NCBI GenBank assembly: GCA_963737745.1
Contig: CAVTTR010000007.1
Span: 124,001-188,000, forward strand
Direction: 5' to 3'
DNA: 64,000 nt
From: Bog-473 sp963737745
GTDB lineage: Bacteria; Actinomycetota; Acidimicrobiia; Acidimicrobiales; RAAP-2
A model generated the notes under the pieces. The model did not search any database, was not told where the DNA came from, and worked only from the letters and a program-made list of their open reading frames with translations. Shown here piece after piece: positions 48,928-56,674 of the stretch. A program made the translations under genes and the position numbers. The number at the start of each line of letters is the position of its first letter. The first letter of the stretch is position 1.

Positions 48928-50288
48928 CCTTTCGCACGCGACTGGTCTTGGCCACCACCGTGGCCGTCGTCGTCGCCGTGCTCGTGGCCTCGACGGCATC
49001 CTTCCTGGCCGCCCGCAACTCGCTTGCTCGGAGCGGCCGACAACTCGCTGACGGCGGCGGCCAAGCTGATCACCGCCGGCCAACAGATCAGCGCCACCAC
49101 CGCCACGCTGGGCCAGGTCATCGATTCGGCGGGGCGCCGTCGTGTCGGGGGGCGACCTGCCGGTCACGCCCCAGGTCCGGCTGGTGGCCGCCGGGCTGGC
49201 TCCCGTCCTTCTTCACCACCGTCAACGTGGGGGGCGACCAGCTGCGCGAATGCGTCGAGCCCCTGCCCGCCGGTACCGCTGGTCGAAACGGGAATTCTCC
49301 AAGAGGGCGGAGCCCTCCAGATCGCCACCTTGCTCAACGTCGAGCTCCGTGCTGGAGCGACTGGGGATCGTGCTTGGGGGCCGTCGCCCTGATCGGCGTC
49401 CTGCTGGCCGTGGTGCTGGGGTGGCTGGTCGCCCACACCGCACTGGTGCCGCTCAACGCCCTGACGGATACGGTCGAGGACCTGGCCGAGACCACCGATG
49501 TCACCCGCCGGCTCTCACCGGGAGGGCCCGACGAGCTCGGGCGGCTGCGTCGCACCTTCAACCGGCTGCTCGAGGCCCTCGAATTCTCCCGACGGGCCCA
49601 GAGTCAGCTCGTGGTGGACGCCTCCCATGAGCTCCGCACGCCGCTGACCAGCCTGCGCACCAACCTCGAGGTCATACGGCGGGTCGATGAGCTGTCGGAG
49701 GCCGATCGCTCGATCCTGATCGACGATGTCTTGGTGCAGCTGCAGGAGCTGACCGATCTGGTGGGCGATCTGGCCGAACTGGCACGCGGCGACCAGCTGC
49801 CCGTGCGCAAGGAGCCGCTCCGACTCGACCTTCTGGTACGCGACGCCGTCGCCCTGGCCACCACGCACGGCCGCACTGAAGGCGTGACATTCGAACTGGT
49901 CGCCGAGGAGTCCTGGGTCTCAGCCGACGGAGACCGCCTGTCGCGAGCGGTGGGAAATTTGCTCGACAACGCCCGCAAGTGGAGCCCGGCCGGGGGTGTC
50001 GTGTCGGTCTTCACGCACGACGGAGCCGTCGTGGTCAAGGACGACGGTCCGGGCATCACACCTGAGGATCTGCCGCATATCTTCGATCGCTTCTACCGGG
50101 CACCAACGGCGCGGGGTCTTCCCGGATCGGGCCTCGGCCTGGCCATCGTGGCCCAGGTCGTCAAGGCCGAAGGTGGCACCATCCGGGCCGAAGTCGATCC
50201 CGGTGGGGGCACTCGCATGACGATGCAGCTCCCCGTCATAGCGCCCCCGATCGACGCCTCCGAGGGGACGCCCATCATGGCCTCGTAG
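48924..50288 (+). CDS. Sensor histidine kinase (frameshifted in the sensor domain)
   Basis: GTG at 48924. Helix 1 is LVLATTVAVVVAVLVASTAS. The extracytoplasmic sensor region (about 49030-49370) is badly broken by frame changes. Helix 2 is LGAVALIGVLLAVVLGWLVA. The cytoplasmic part is intact: HAMP (PLNALTDTVEDLAETTDVTR), H-box VVDASHELRTPLTSLRTNLE (phospho-His), N-box AVGNLLDNARKWSP, G1 VVVKDDGPGITPEDL, F-box HIFDRFYRAP, G2 LPGSGLGLAIVAQVV. This is the MprB/TrcS-like HPK group pairing with the OmpR-type regulator upstream. The 3' end overlaps the open frame of the convergent VOC gene. Confidence 0.92.
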   Translation: MTFRTRLVLATTVAVVVAVLVASTASFLAARNSLARSGRQLADGGGQADHRRPTDQRHHRHAGPGHRFGGAPSCRGATCRSRPRSGWWPPGWLPSFFTTVNVGGDQLRECVEPLPAGTAGRNGNSPRGRSPPDRHLAQRRAPCWSDWGSCLGAVALIGVLLAVVLGWLVAHTALVPLNALTDTVEDLAETTDVTRRLSPGGPDELGRLRRTFNRLLEALEFSRRAQSQLVVDASHELRTPLTSLRTNLEVIRRVDELSEADRSILIDDVLVQLQELTDLVGDLAELARGDQLPVRKEPLRLDLLVRDAVALATTHGRTEGVTFELVAEESWVSADGDRLSRAVGNLLDNARKWSPAGGVVSVFTHDGAVVVKDDGPGITPEDLPHIFDRFYRAPTARGLPGSGLGLAIVAQVVKAEGGTIRAEVDPGGGTRMTMQLPVIAPPIDASEGTPIMAS

Positions 50289-50689
50289 TCGAGCCACCTC
50301 CGCTCGTGGCTGTGCCTGTCCTGATCGGCCTCGATGAGCTCGATGCGGTTCCCGAAGGGGTCCTCTACGTAGCATCCAGCTCCCGGCGCCTGGTCGGGAT
50401 TCGGGCGCACGGTAATCCCTGCCTCCTGCAAGGCTTCGGTGAGCCCGGAGAGATTCCGCACCAGCAACGCTGGATGCGCTTTCTTGGCTGGGCGGAACGC
50501 TTCTTCCACACCGAGATGGATGGCGAGAGAATTCGACACGAACCAGCAACCACCCCGGCTGGCCATTGGCTCGGGTTTCGGGATGCGGGCCAACCCCAGG
50601 ATCCCCGCGTAGAAGCCCTCCGCTGCCGCCTCGCCCCCCGGCGGCATGGCCAGCTGCACGTGGTCGAGGCCGATCACCGCGAAGCCCAA
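50093..50689 (-). CDS. VOC (glyoxalase/dioxygenase fold) protein
   Basis: The start at 50689 opens MGFAVIGLDHVQLAMPPGGE (metal His), FYAGILGLARIPKPEPMAS, WFVSNSLAIHLGVEEAFRPA (second His), HPALLVRNLSGLTEALQEAG and AGCYVEDPFGNRIELIEA (metal Glu). That is one complete VOC half-fold of about 120 residues. The open frame continues another 70 residues, antisense to the kinase, through low-plausibility sequence. The true end is probably just after DYEAMMGVPSEASIGG with a missed stop near 50240. Small single-domain VOC enzymes often handle thiols or antibiotics; the substrate is unknown. Confidence 0.82.
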   Translation of the reverse strand: MGFAVIGLDHVQLAMPPGGEAAAEGFYAGILGLARIPKPEPMASRGGCWFVSNSLAIHLGVEEAFRPAKKAHPALLVRNLSGLTEALQEAGITVRPNPDQAPGAGCYVEDPFGNRIELIEADQDRHSHERRWLDYEAMMGVPSEASIGGAMTGSCIVMRVPPPGSTSARMVPPSALTTWATMARPRPDPGRPRAVGAR

Positions 50690-50763
50690 GATGGCGATTC
50701 CTTTCCTGATTTCGAAGCTCGACCTGGCAGTCGGCTCACCAGACCGCTAGCCTGCCGCACGAC

Positions 50764-50862
50764 ATGGGATCACTGATCAAGAAGCGCCGCAAGCGCATGC
50801 GCAAGAAGAAGCACAAGAAGATGCTCAAGGCCACCCGTTGGCAACGCCGGGCGGGCAAGTAG
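50764..50862 (+). CDS. Small ribosomal protein bS22-like (AURKAIP1/COX24 domain), 32 residues
   Basis: ATG at 50764, stop TAG at 50860-50862. The product starts MGSLIKKRRKRMRKKKHKK and ends RWQRRAGK; more than half of its residues are Arg or Lys. The pattern MGS-hydrophobic-IKKRRKRM-x-KKKH matches the AURKAIP1/COX24 family, whose mycobacterial member is the 30S protein bS22 seen in ribosome structures. It is an actinobacterial hallmark and is often missed because of its size. It is flanked by ispE (convergent) and the VOC gene (divergent), so it has its own promoter. Confidence 0.9.
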   Translation: MGSLIKKRRKRMRKKKHKKMLKATRWQRRAGK

Positions 50863-50872
50863 CCTCAACCCT

Positions 50873-51661
50873 TCAGTCCCCTCTCCATCCGGCGGGCACC
50901 GCCCGGGCCAGGATGAGACGGGCCTGATCCTCGCCCATCGTCAACCACGGCGGGGTCTCCGAGCTGCGGGCGGCATCGACCTCGACGAACCAGGTAGATC
51001 CGCTCCCGGCGAGAGTGGGCTGCCGGCCGGTCAGTTCGCGCAGGGCGTCACGCCACGGGGCGAGACGGGGCTCAACCGCCAATGCGGCGTTGGTGAGCGC
51101 ATTGACCGTCTCCGCTTGCGCACCGCCCACTCCCTCTGCCAGCTCGTCCCAGGCGGCGTAGACCAACGCCGTGTTCACCCCGAATGGCGGGATCAGCAGC
51201 AGGAATTCCCTCGCCTCGAATGGCAACGGCGTGACCTTCTCCCCCGTGCCTTCGACCAGGGCACGCCCGCCCACCACGCTGAAGGGCACGTCAGAGCCCA
51301 GAGAATGAGCGACGTCAGGCTCATCGCAGCCGGCCCAGCGCAGCACCGCCGCGGCATCGGTCGAACCGCCGCCCAGCCCGCCGCCCAGGGGAATTCGCTT
51401 GACGACGTGCACCGCGGCCTGTCGTCCCACTGCGACGAGGGCGCGCGTGATGAGGTTGCTTGCCTCGTCGGCCGCCAGTGACTCGGCCCGCGTCCCCGGC
51501 TCCGCCTCAACCGTCAGACCGCGTCCACCTTCGGTGATCGTGAGGTCGTCGTGCAGGCTCAAACTGACCATTTCGGATCGCAGTTCGTGGTAGCCGTCCG
51601 CGCGTACTCCGGTCACGGCCAAAGAAAGCGTGAGCTTGGCTGGGGCGATGATCTCGCTCAT
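50873..51661 (-). CDS. ispE: 4-diphosphocytidyl-2-C-methyl-D-erythritol kinase
   Basis: Phosphorylates CDP-ME in the MEP isoprenoid pathway. Intact; the ATG at 51659-51661 overlaps the rsmA stop. MSEIIAPAKLTLSLAVTGVR has the catalytic Lys region (APAKL), DGYHELRSEMVSLSLHDDL follows, and PLGGGLGGGSTDAAAVLR is the GHMP ATP loop. LGSDVPFSVVGGRALVEG contains the catalytic Asp, and PTLAGSGSTWFVEV the C-terminal glycine motif. About 262 residues, slightly short but complete. The rsmA-ispE order is standard in actinobacteria. Confidence 0.95.
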   Translation of the reverse strand: MSEIIAPAKLTLSLAVTGVRADGYHELRSEMVSLSLHDDLTITEGGRGLTVEAEPGTRAESLAADEASNLITRALVAVGRQAAVHVVKRIPLGGGLGGGSTDAAAVLRWAGCDEPDVAHSLGSDVPFSVVGGRALVEGTGEKVTPLPFEAREFLLLIPPFGVNTALVYAAWDELAEGVGGAQAETVNALTNAALAVEPRLAPWRDALRELTGRQPTLAGSGSTWFVEVDAARSSETPPWLTMGEDQARLILARAVPAGWRGD

Positions 51662-52476
51662 TGGGCCAATCTTCCCCACTCCTCGACGTTGAGCTCTTCG
51701 GCCCGTGCCTCAGGGCGGATGCCGGCGCGGGCAAAGGCCTGGGGTTCGACCACCCCAGCCAGGGAGCTGCGCAACATCTTGCGTCGCTGCCCGAAACCCG
51801 CCTTCACCACCGCGGCCAGACGCTCGTAGGAGACCTCCTGCGGCGGTACCGCCGGCTCCTCCCGCCGCTCCATGCGCACCAGCACCGACTCCACTCTGGG
51901 GCGGGGGATGAACACGGACGCGGGAACCCTCCCGACGACCGATGATCGGGCAAAGTACGCCACACGCACCGACACGGACCCGTAGGCGGGATCGCCGACC
52001 TTGGCCGCCATCCGCTCGCCCACCTCGCGCTGGACCATGAACAGAAGATGGTCGATCGCCGGCACCTCGGTCAGGGTGCGCAGGACCAGGGGAGTAGCCA
52101 GGTTGTACGGCAAATTCGCTACCAGGGACCACGGACCACCCCCACGGTCGTCGAGGAGCCGGGCCACGTCGAGCACCATGGCATCCCCTTCGACCACCTC
52201 GACCCCTACGGGCTCGACGACCCGTCGCAGGACGGGCAACAGATGGCGATCCAATTCCACCGCCACCACCCTGGCTCCGGTCTCGGCCAGGGCCAGAGTC
52301 AAAGAGCCCAGACCGGCCCCGAATTCCAGAACGGATGACCCCGGCCCGATGTCGGCCAGGCGGGCGATGCGCCGGACCGTGTTGGGATCGGCGACGAAGT
52401 TCTGCCCCAGGGCACGGCTCGGGCGCAGCCCATGCTCGGCCAGCAACGATGCGATGCCAGCTCCGGAATGGGTCAC
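51658..52476 (-). CDS. rsmA: 16S rRNA dimethyladenosine transferase RsmA/KsgA
   Basis: Dimethylates A1518 and A1519 of 16S rRNA. Intact; the GTG at 52474-52476 overlaps the RlpA-like stop. LLAEHGLRPSRALGQNFVAD is the family N-terminus. SSVLEFGAGLGSLTLALAET is the SAM loop, VVAVELDRHLLPVL the acidic residue, and VEGDAMVLDVARL motif III. LVANLPYNLATPLVLRTL is the NLPY catalytic motif. The C-terminal helical domain includes PRPRVESVLVRMERR and FGQRRKMLRSSLAG. About 272 residues. It forms a coupled unit with ispE and the RlpA-like gene. Confidence 0.96.
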   Translation of the reverse strand: MTHSGAGIASLLAEHGLRPSRALGQNFVADPNTVRRIARLADIGPGSSVLEFGAGLGSLTLALAETGARVVAVELDRHLLPVLRRVVEPVGVEVVEGDAMVLDVARLLDDRGGGPWSLVANLPYNLATPLVLRTLTEVPAIDHLLFMVQREVGERMAAKVGDPAYGSVSVRVAYFARSSVVGRVPASVFIPRPRVESVLVRMERREEPAVPPQEVSYERLAAVVKAGFGQRRKMLRSSLAGVVEPQAFARAGIRPEARAEELNVEEWGRLAQ

Positions 52477-53225
52477 CAAGAGATTGTGACGTCTACCACT
52501 CCCCGGCTGGGTTCGGCCAACTGGGCGAAGCCCGACGGGGACATGTCCACCACCCGCGGGTATCCCGCTTGCTCGCGATCGTCGACGGTGCACGTCGTAG
52601 TGGCACCGGTGAGATCGTTCGTCACCGTCAAGACCGTTCCGAAGGGAAGCGTCGGGCTGGCACACATGCCGGGAGGCGCAGCGGCATACCACGTCGCCTG
52701 GCCCTGTTCCTCGGTTGCCGCGGTTGTTGGTCGCGCCGCCGCGGGCGCGGTCACCGGCGTGACTCTCGGCGGCACCGTCGTCGTCACCGGTGCATTCGCC
52801 GCGGCCGTCTGCTGTGGAGTGACCGGGTCGACCGGCGTCGGAGGCGCGGTCGTCGAGGTCGAAGATGTCGCGGTCTGCAGTGAGCTCGACGACACAGATA
52901 CTGATTCGTACTTCACATTTTGCGAGGGAAGGACGACGCCGTAGAACGACGCACGGCGGCCCGCGACAGGCGATGTCACGCGTCCATTCCCGGTCGCCAC
53001 GCGTGCTGCGTGTGCCGATCCATGTTGCAGCAAAAGGAGAGGCGCAACGAACACGCCACCGCAGAGCACAGCGGCGACGCCGAGGCGCCTCCCCTGAGTG
53101 CTCTGTTTCCGCAGGGCTCCACCCTTCTCCGGGGACAGTGCACCCGCGCCGACACCAACACGGCGGGGGGGACGGGGAGAACATAGGTACTGCAGGGACG
53201 CCGGCGCAAATGAAAATTGCACCAC
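52473..53225 (-). CDS. RlpA-like exported protein (double-psi beta-barrel)
   Basis: The open frame spans 250 residues; the real start is unsettled because no ATG or GTG lies between 53225 and the hydrophobic segment. That segment (LGVAAVLCGGVFVAPLLLLQ) preceded by KQSTQGRR is a signal peptide or anchor. A Thr/Pro/Val-rich linker (STSTTAPPTPVDPV) follows. The C-terminal domain reads GQATWYAAAPPGMCASPTLP, FGTVLTVTNDLTGATTTC, TVDDREQAGYPRVVDMS and GFAQLAEPSRGVVDVTISW, the RlpA/3D fold with its Asp-Arg and Asp-Met-Ser motif. It probably binds or cleaves peptidoglycan. It overlaps rsmA. Confidence 0.8.
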   Translation of the reverse strand: MVQFSFAPASLQYLCSPRPPRRVGVGAGALSPEKGGALRKQSTQGRRLGVAAVLCGGVFVAPLLLLQHGSAHAARVATGNGRVTSPVAGRRASFYGVVLPSQNVKYESVSVSSSSLQTATSSTSTTAPPTPVDPVTPQQTAAANAPVTTTVPPRVTPVTAPAAARPTTAATEEQGQATWYAAAPPGMCASPTLPFGTVLTVTNDLTGATTTCTVDDREQAGYPRVVDMSPSGFAQLAEPSRGVVDVTISW

Positions 53226-53372
53226 CCCACAATCCAGAATTCATTTTCCCAGCTCAGAGCACAACTCTCGTCGGGGATTCGGATGAATCCCCTGGTCATG
53301 CCCTTTTGCGCCGGGTTTCAGCGCTAAATCCCCAGTTCAGGGGCTTCTCGAGGGCGCGACGGTTGCTGCTTT
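53226..53372 (-). promoter_or_regulatory. AT-richer leader with a strong hairpin upstream of the RlpA-like gene
   Basis: This 147-base gap lies between tatD and the RlpA-like gene, both leftward. A perfect 8-base hairpin, GGGGATTC-(4)-GAATCCCC, spans 53273-53292. On the minus strand it is preceded by a near-palindrome around TTTAGCGCTGAAA and followed by an AGAG-(5)-CTCT hairpin. There is no U-tract on either strand, so it is not a simple terminator. RlpA-type wall genes in actinobacteria are sometimes under c-di-AMP riboswitches, but the conserved bases of that class are not evident here. I call it only a structured leader. Confidence 0.35.
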
Positions 53373-54195
53373 TTACGCCGGAAGTCCGAAGGCCTTGACC
53401 GCCGTCGCCGCAGTGCTGGCGGTGATCTCCTCGACCGCACATCCCCTCACCGACGCCACCGTCGCCCCGACGAATGGCAACAAAGACGGCTCGTTGGCGC
53501 GGCCGCGATGGGGCACGGGCGCAAGGAACGGGCTGTCGGTTTCCACCAGCAATCGATCGAGTGGGCAGCGCGCCGCGGCGTCACGGATGTCGGACGCATT
53601 CTTGAAGGTGATTATCCCGCTGAACGACACGAACATGCCGGCGCGAAGACAGCGATCCAGCTCGTCGGCACCGCCGGTGAAGCAGTGCAGGATTGTGCGC
53701 TCAGGAATTCCCTCCGCCGCCAAGACATCGAAGAGGTCGTCCCACGCGTCGCGCGCGTGGATGACAAGCGTGAGATGGTGTGCCAGAGCCAGTGCGATCT
53801 GTTCGGCGAAGGCCGTGCGCTGCGCCTGGCGCGGCGAGTGCTCGTAGTAATAGTCCAATCCGCACTCACCTACCGCAACGACAACACCGTCACCGATCGT
53901 TATCTCGCGCGCCAGGATTGCAGCGACATCGTCGACGCCGGATGTCGCCTCGTGCGGATGTAGTCCAACGGAAGCCCATGCGTCGAGTGCACCATCGCCC
54001 GCCTTCACGTCCCGCGCCAGGGTCACCGCTTGGCCGGATGTCGCTGCTCCGGTGCCAATGCAGACAAGGCGATCGACGCCGGCGAGCGTGGCCCGATCCA
54101 GGAGCGAGGAGAGGTCGGTTCCGCCGTGAGCCGGGTCGCCAGCTTCCCCGGTACTCCTCCTGCACGTGGCAGTGGGAGTCGAACCAGCCGCTCAC
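53373..54195 (-). CDS. tatD: TatD family metal-dependent hydrolase (frameshifted N-terminus)
   Basis: TIM-barrel amidohydrolase, a DNase in studied members. The GTG at 54193-54195 overlaps the metG stop and opens SGWFDSHCHVQEE (metal HxH). The frame changes two or more times between 54150 and 54040. The rest is intact: GLHPHEATSGVDDVA, VAVGECGLDYYYEHSPR (bridging Glu), LVIHARDAWDDLFDVLAAEG, ILHCFTGGADELDRCLRAG, FVSFSGIITFKNASDIRD and LLVETDSPFLAPVPHRGRAN with the final metal Asp. About 273 residues. The metG-tatD order is widespread in bacteria. Confidence 0.92.
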
Positions 54196-55784
54196 CCCTT
54201 GCGCCGTGGGAAGAGAGGGTCTCCCTTCACCACGGGCACACCTCCGGGATAGGCCCCCCATGCGGCTGCTTTGGGCAACCGCACGTCGGCGGGGTCGCCC
54301 TCCACCCCGATACGGCGCCAGATTTCCTGCGCCGTGCTCGGCATGGCCGGGAATACCAGGATGGCCACAATGCGCAACACCTCGAGCGCATTGCCGAGCA
54401 CCACGTCGACCTCGGGGCCGGGCTCCATCTTCCAGGGCTCGGTGGCCTCCAGCTCGGCGTTGGTGGCGCCGATGAGACGCCATGTGGCCTCGAGCGCCTC
54501 ATGGGGGGCCCAGCGGCCCCAAGCTTCTGTGCTGGCCCGCAGCGCCTCGGCGGCAGAGGCCCCCAGCGAGCTCTCGGGATCGGGGGCGGGGCCGATGCCG
54601 TCGCACTTGGAATGCACCACCGTGGCGACCCGCGACACCAGATTGCCGAGATTATTGGCCAGATCGGCGTTGTAACGCCCCACGATGCCCTCGTAGGAAA
54701 AATCGCCGTCTCCGCCCAGGGGCACCTCTCGAAGCAGGTGATAGCGCAGGGGGTCGACACCGAACTCGTCGGCCAGGGCGAGCGGTGAGACCTCGGTGAT
54801 CTTGAGCGTCCGCGCTTCATCGCCCTGTCCGGTGACTCCCGACTGGATCATCGTCTTGCCGAGCTTCTGTCCGCCCATGAGCAGGTAGCCGTGGACGAAG
54901 ATCTCGTGGGGAGGGTCGATGCCGGCCGCCATGCACATGGCGGGCCACCACACGCAGTGGAACTTCAGAATGTCCTTGCCGATCAAATGATGCGCTGCTC
55001 CCCACAGCGACGCGAACCGCTCCGGGTCACTGCCGTAGGAGGCCACGGTGAGGTAGTTGATCAGCGCGTCGTACCAAACGTAGAAGACGTGCCCGTCGTC
55101 CCACGGCACGGGCACGCCCCAACGAAACGACGTCCTGGTTATGGAGACGTCATTGAGCCCGCCGCGAATGAATCCCAGCGCCTCGTTGCGCTTCGAGGTG
55201 GGACGCACGAAGTCCGGATGCGTGTCGTAATAGTCGATCAGGCGTTGCTCGAAGGCGCTCAGGCGGAAGAAGTAGTTGTCTTCTTGCATCTCGATCACGG
55301 CGCGCCCATGCACGGGGCATTTGCCATCCACCAGCTGGTCGGGCGTGTAGTAGTCCTCACAGGACACGCAATAGAGGCCGGTGTATTTCGCCAGCTCAAT
55401 GAAACCATTGTCGTAGATCCGCTGCAGGAACTCCTGCACAACGGCATGGTGCCGGGGCTCGGTCGTGCGAATGAAGTCGTCGTTGCTTATGTTCAGCCGC
55501 TTCCAGGCCTCGATGAAGCGGGCGGAGGTCCGGTTGGTCCATTCGAGTGGAGACGTGTCATGTGCCTCGGCGGCTTCGACGATTTTTGCACCGTGTTCGT
55601 CCGTGCCGGTCACGAAGTAGACGTCATCGCCCAGGAGCCGATGCCAGCGGGCCAGGGCGTCGGCATTGACCGTCGTGTACGCCGTTCCCACGTGGGGAGC
55701 ATCGTTGACGTAATAGATCGGCGTTGTGAGGTAGTAGGGCGCCACCGCGGTAGCGTACCGGCGGCATCGACCCACTCGGCTCAT
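54192..55784 (-). CDS. metG: Methionyl-tRNA synthetase with altered KMSKS region
   Basis: Charges tRNA-Met. Intact, 530 residues. The ATG at 55782-55784 overlaps the rsmI stop; a GTG 13 codons later, before APYYLTTPIYYVND, is an alternative. The HIGH-equivalent is PHVGTAY. The connective peptide holds a zinc knuckle (CVSCEDYYTPDQLVDGKCPV with His). FRWGVPVPWDD, VFYVWYDALINYLT, LIGKDILKFHCVWWPAMCMA and EIFVHGYLLMGGQK are canonical. The signature loop, normally KMSKS, reads KLGKT (near residue 305) and is followed by about 15 extra residues before LKITEVSPLALADEFGVDP. The anticodon domain is complete (YNADLANNLGNLVSRV). It lacks the C-terminal tRNA-binding extension. Confidence 0.95.
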   Translation of the reverse strand: MSRVGRCRRYATAVAPYYLTTPIYYVNDAPHVGTAYTTVNADALARWHRLLGDDVYFVTGTDEHGAKIVEAAEAHDTSPLEWTNRTSARFIEAWKRLNISNDDFIRTTEPRHHAVVQEFLQRIYDNGFIELAKYTGLYCVSCEDYYTPDQLVDGKCPVHGRAVIEMQEDNYFFRLSAFEQRLIDYYDTHPDFVRPTSKRNEALGFIRGGLNDVSITRTSFRWGVPVPWDDGHVFYVWYDALINYLTVASYGSDPERFASLWGAAHHLIGKDILKFHCVWWPAMCMAAGIDPPHEIFVHGYLLMGGQKLGKTMIQSGVTGQGDEARTLKITEVSPLALADEFGVDPLRYHLLREVPLGGDGDFSYEGIVGRYNADLANNLGNLVSRVATVVHSKCDGIGPAPDPESSLGASAAEALRASTEAWGRWAPHEALEATWRLIGATNAELEATEPWKMEPGPEVDVVLGNALEVLRIVAILVFPAMPSTAQEIWRRIGVEGDPADVRLPKAAAWGAYPGGVPVVKGDPLFPRRKG

Positions 55785-56674
55785 CCGCCCGAGCGGTCTC
55801 CCCTTTCCCCCCGCAAGCGGAGGACAGCCTCGTAGACCTTGCGGCGAGGGACGCCGAGTTCGTTGGCCACCGCGTCGGCGATCTGGCGTGGCCCGTGATC
55901 GGGGCCGGACGCCAAGCGCTCTCGCACGGATTGGTCGATCATGTCGTCACTGGCCGGTTCCGCCGGAGGCGCACCCCCGATCACCACCACGACCTCACCT
56001 CGAACCTGGTGCTCAGCGAAGACGGAGGCGGCCTCGGCCACGGTCCCGCGCCACACTTCCTCGTGCACCTTCGTGAGCTCTCGTACAACGGCTATCCGAC
56101 GCGCCGCGTCCACCACGGACAACTCGGACAGGGTGGCCACCAACCGGCCCGGGGCTTCGAGAATCACCGACGTCCGTTGGTCCGCCATCACGGCGGCTAT
56201 CCGTTCGTGACGGTCCCTGCCCTTACGGGGCAGGAATCCCTCCACGCAGAATCGATCGCACGGCAGGCCGCTGACCACCAATGCGGCCACGATGGAGGTC
56301 GGCCCGGGCACCACGCTGATCGTCTGGCCCGCTTCAATGGCCCGAGACACCAACAAGGCGCCCGGGTCACTGATGCCCGGCGTGCCAGCGTCGCTCACCA
56401 CGGCCACCGTGCCCCCACCGGACAGACAAGCGAGCACTCGTTCCACCCGCGAGGCCTCATTGTGCTCGTGCAGGGAGATCAAGCGATCCCCGTGCGCCCC
56501 TCCCGCCGCAATCCCCATAGCCGAAAGAAGCGCTCGGGTTCGACGTGTGTCTTCACAGCAGACCACGTCGGCCGCAGCCAGCACGTCCCGTGCTCGAGGA
56601 GAGAGATCGCCCAAGTTGCCGATGGGGGTGGCCACCAAGACCAGCAGGCCGGTCCGGCTCTCCCCTGCGCTCAC
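55781..56674 (-). CDS. rsmI: 16S rRNA 2'-O-ribose C1402 methyltransferase RsmI
   Basis: Intact; the GTG at 56672-56674 overlaps the DUF192 stop. GLLVLVATPIGNLGDLSPRA is the signature N-terminus of this tetrapyrrole-methylase-fold enzyme. VCCEDTRRTRALLSAMGIA, RLISLHEHNEASRVERVL, VAVVSDAGTPGISDPGALLV (SAM loop), ISVVPGPTSIVAALVVSGLP and RFCVEGFLPRKGRDRHERI follow. Then RIAVVRELTKVHEEVWRGTV, and the C-terminal helix-turn-helix-like IADAVANELGVPRRKVYEAV. About 297 residues. The rsmI-metG-tatD run is coupled by stop/start overlaps. Confidence 0.96.
   Translation of the reverse strand: MSAGESRTGLLVLVATPIGNLGDLSPRARDVLAAADVVCCEDTRRTRALLSAMGIAAGGAHGDRLISLHEHNEASRVERVLACLSGGGTVAVVSDAGTPGISDPGALLVSRAIEAGQTISVVPGPTSIVAALVVSGLPCDRFCVEGFLPRKGRDRHERIAAVMADQRTSVILEAPGRLVATLSELSVVDAARRIAVVRELTKVHEEVWRGTVAEAASVFAEHQVRGEVVVVIGGAPPAEPASDDMIDQSVRERLASGPDHGPRQIADAVANELGVPRRKVYEAVLRLRGERGDRSGG

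Noticed and set aside
1..50288. Programmed ribosomal frameshifting as an explanation for the broken genes
   Set aside because: Dozens of unrelated genes are affected, including eno and prs, mostly by one extra G or C, without shared slippery sites or pseudoknots. Sequencing or assembly error is far simpler.
53273..53292. Intrinsic transcription terminator between tatD and the RlpA-like gene
   Set aside because: The hairpin is perfect but has no T-run on either strand, and neighbouring genes on the same strand are otherwise tightly coupled.
53226..53372. c-di-AMP (ydaO-type) riboswitch before the RlpA-like gene
   Set aside because: The expected conserved segments of that RNA, such as the GGGGACCCA-type core and the distal CCCGAACC element, are not present in recognisable form.
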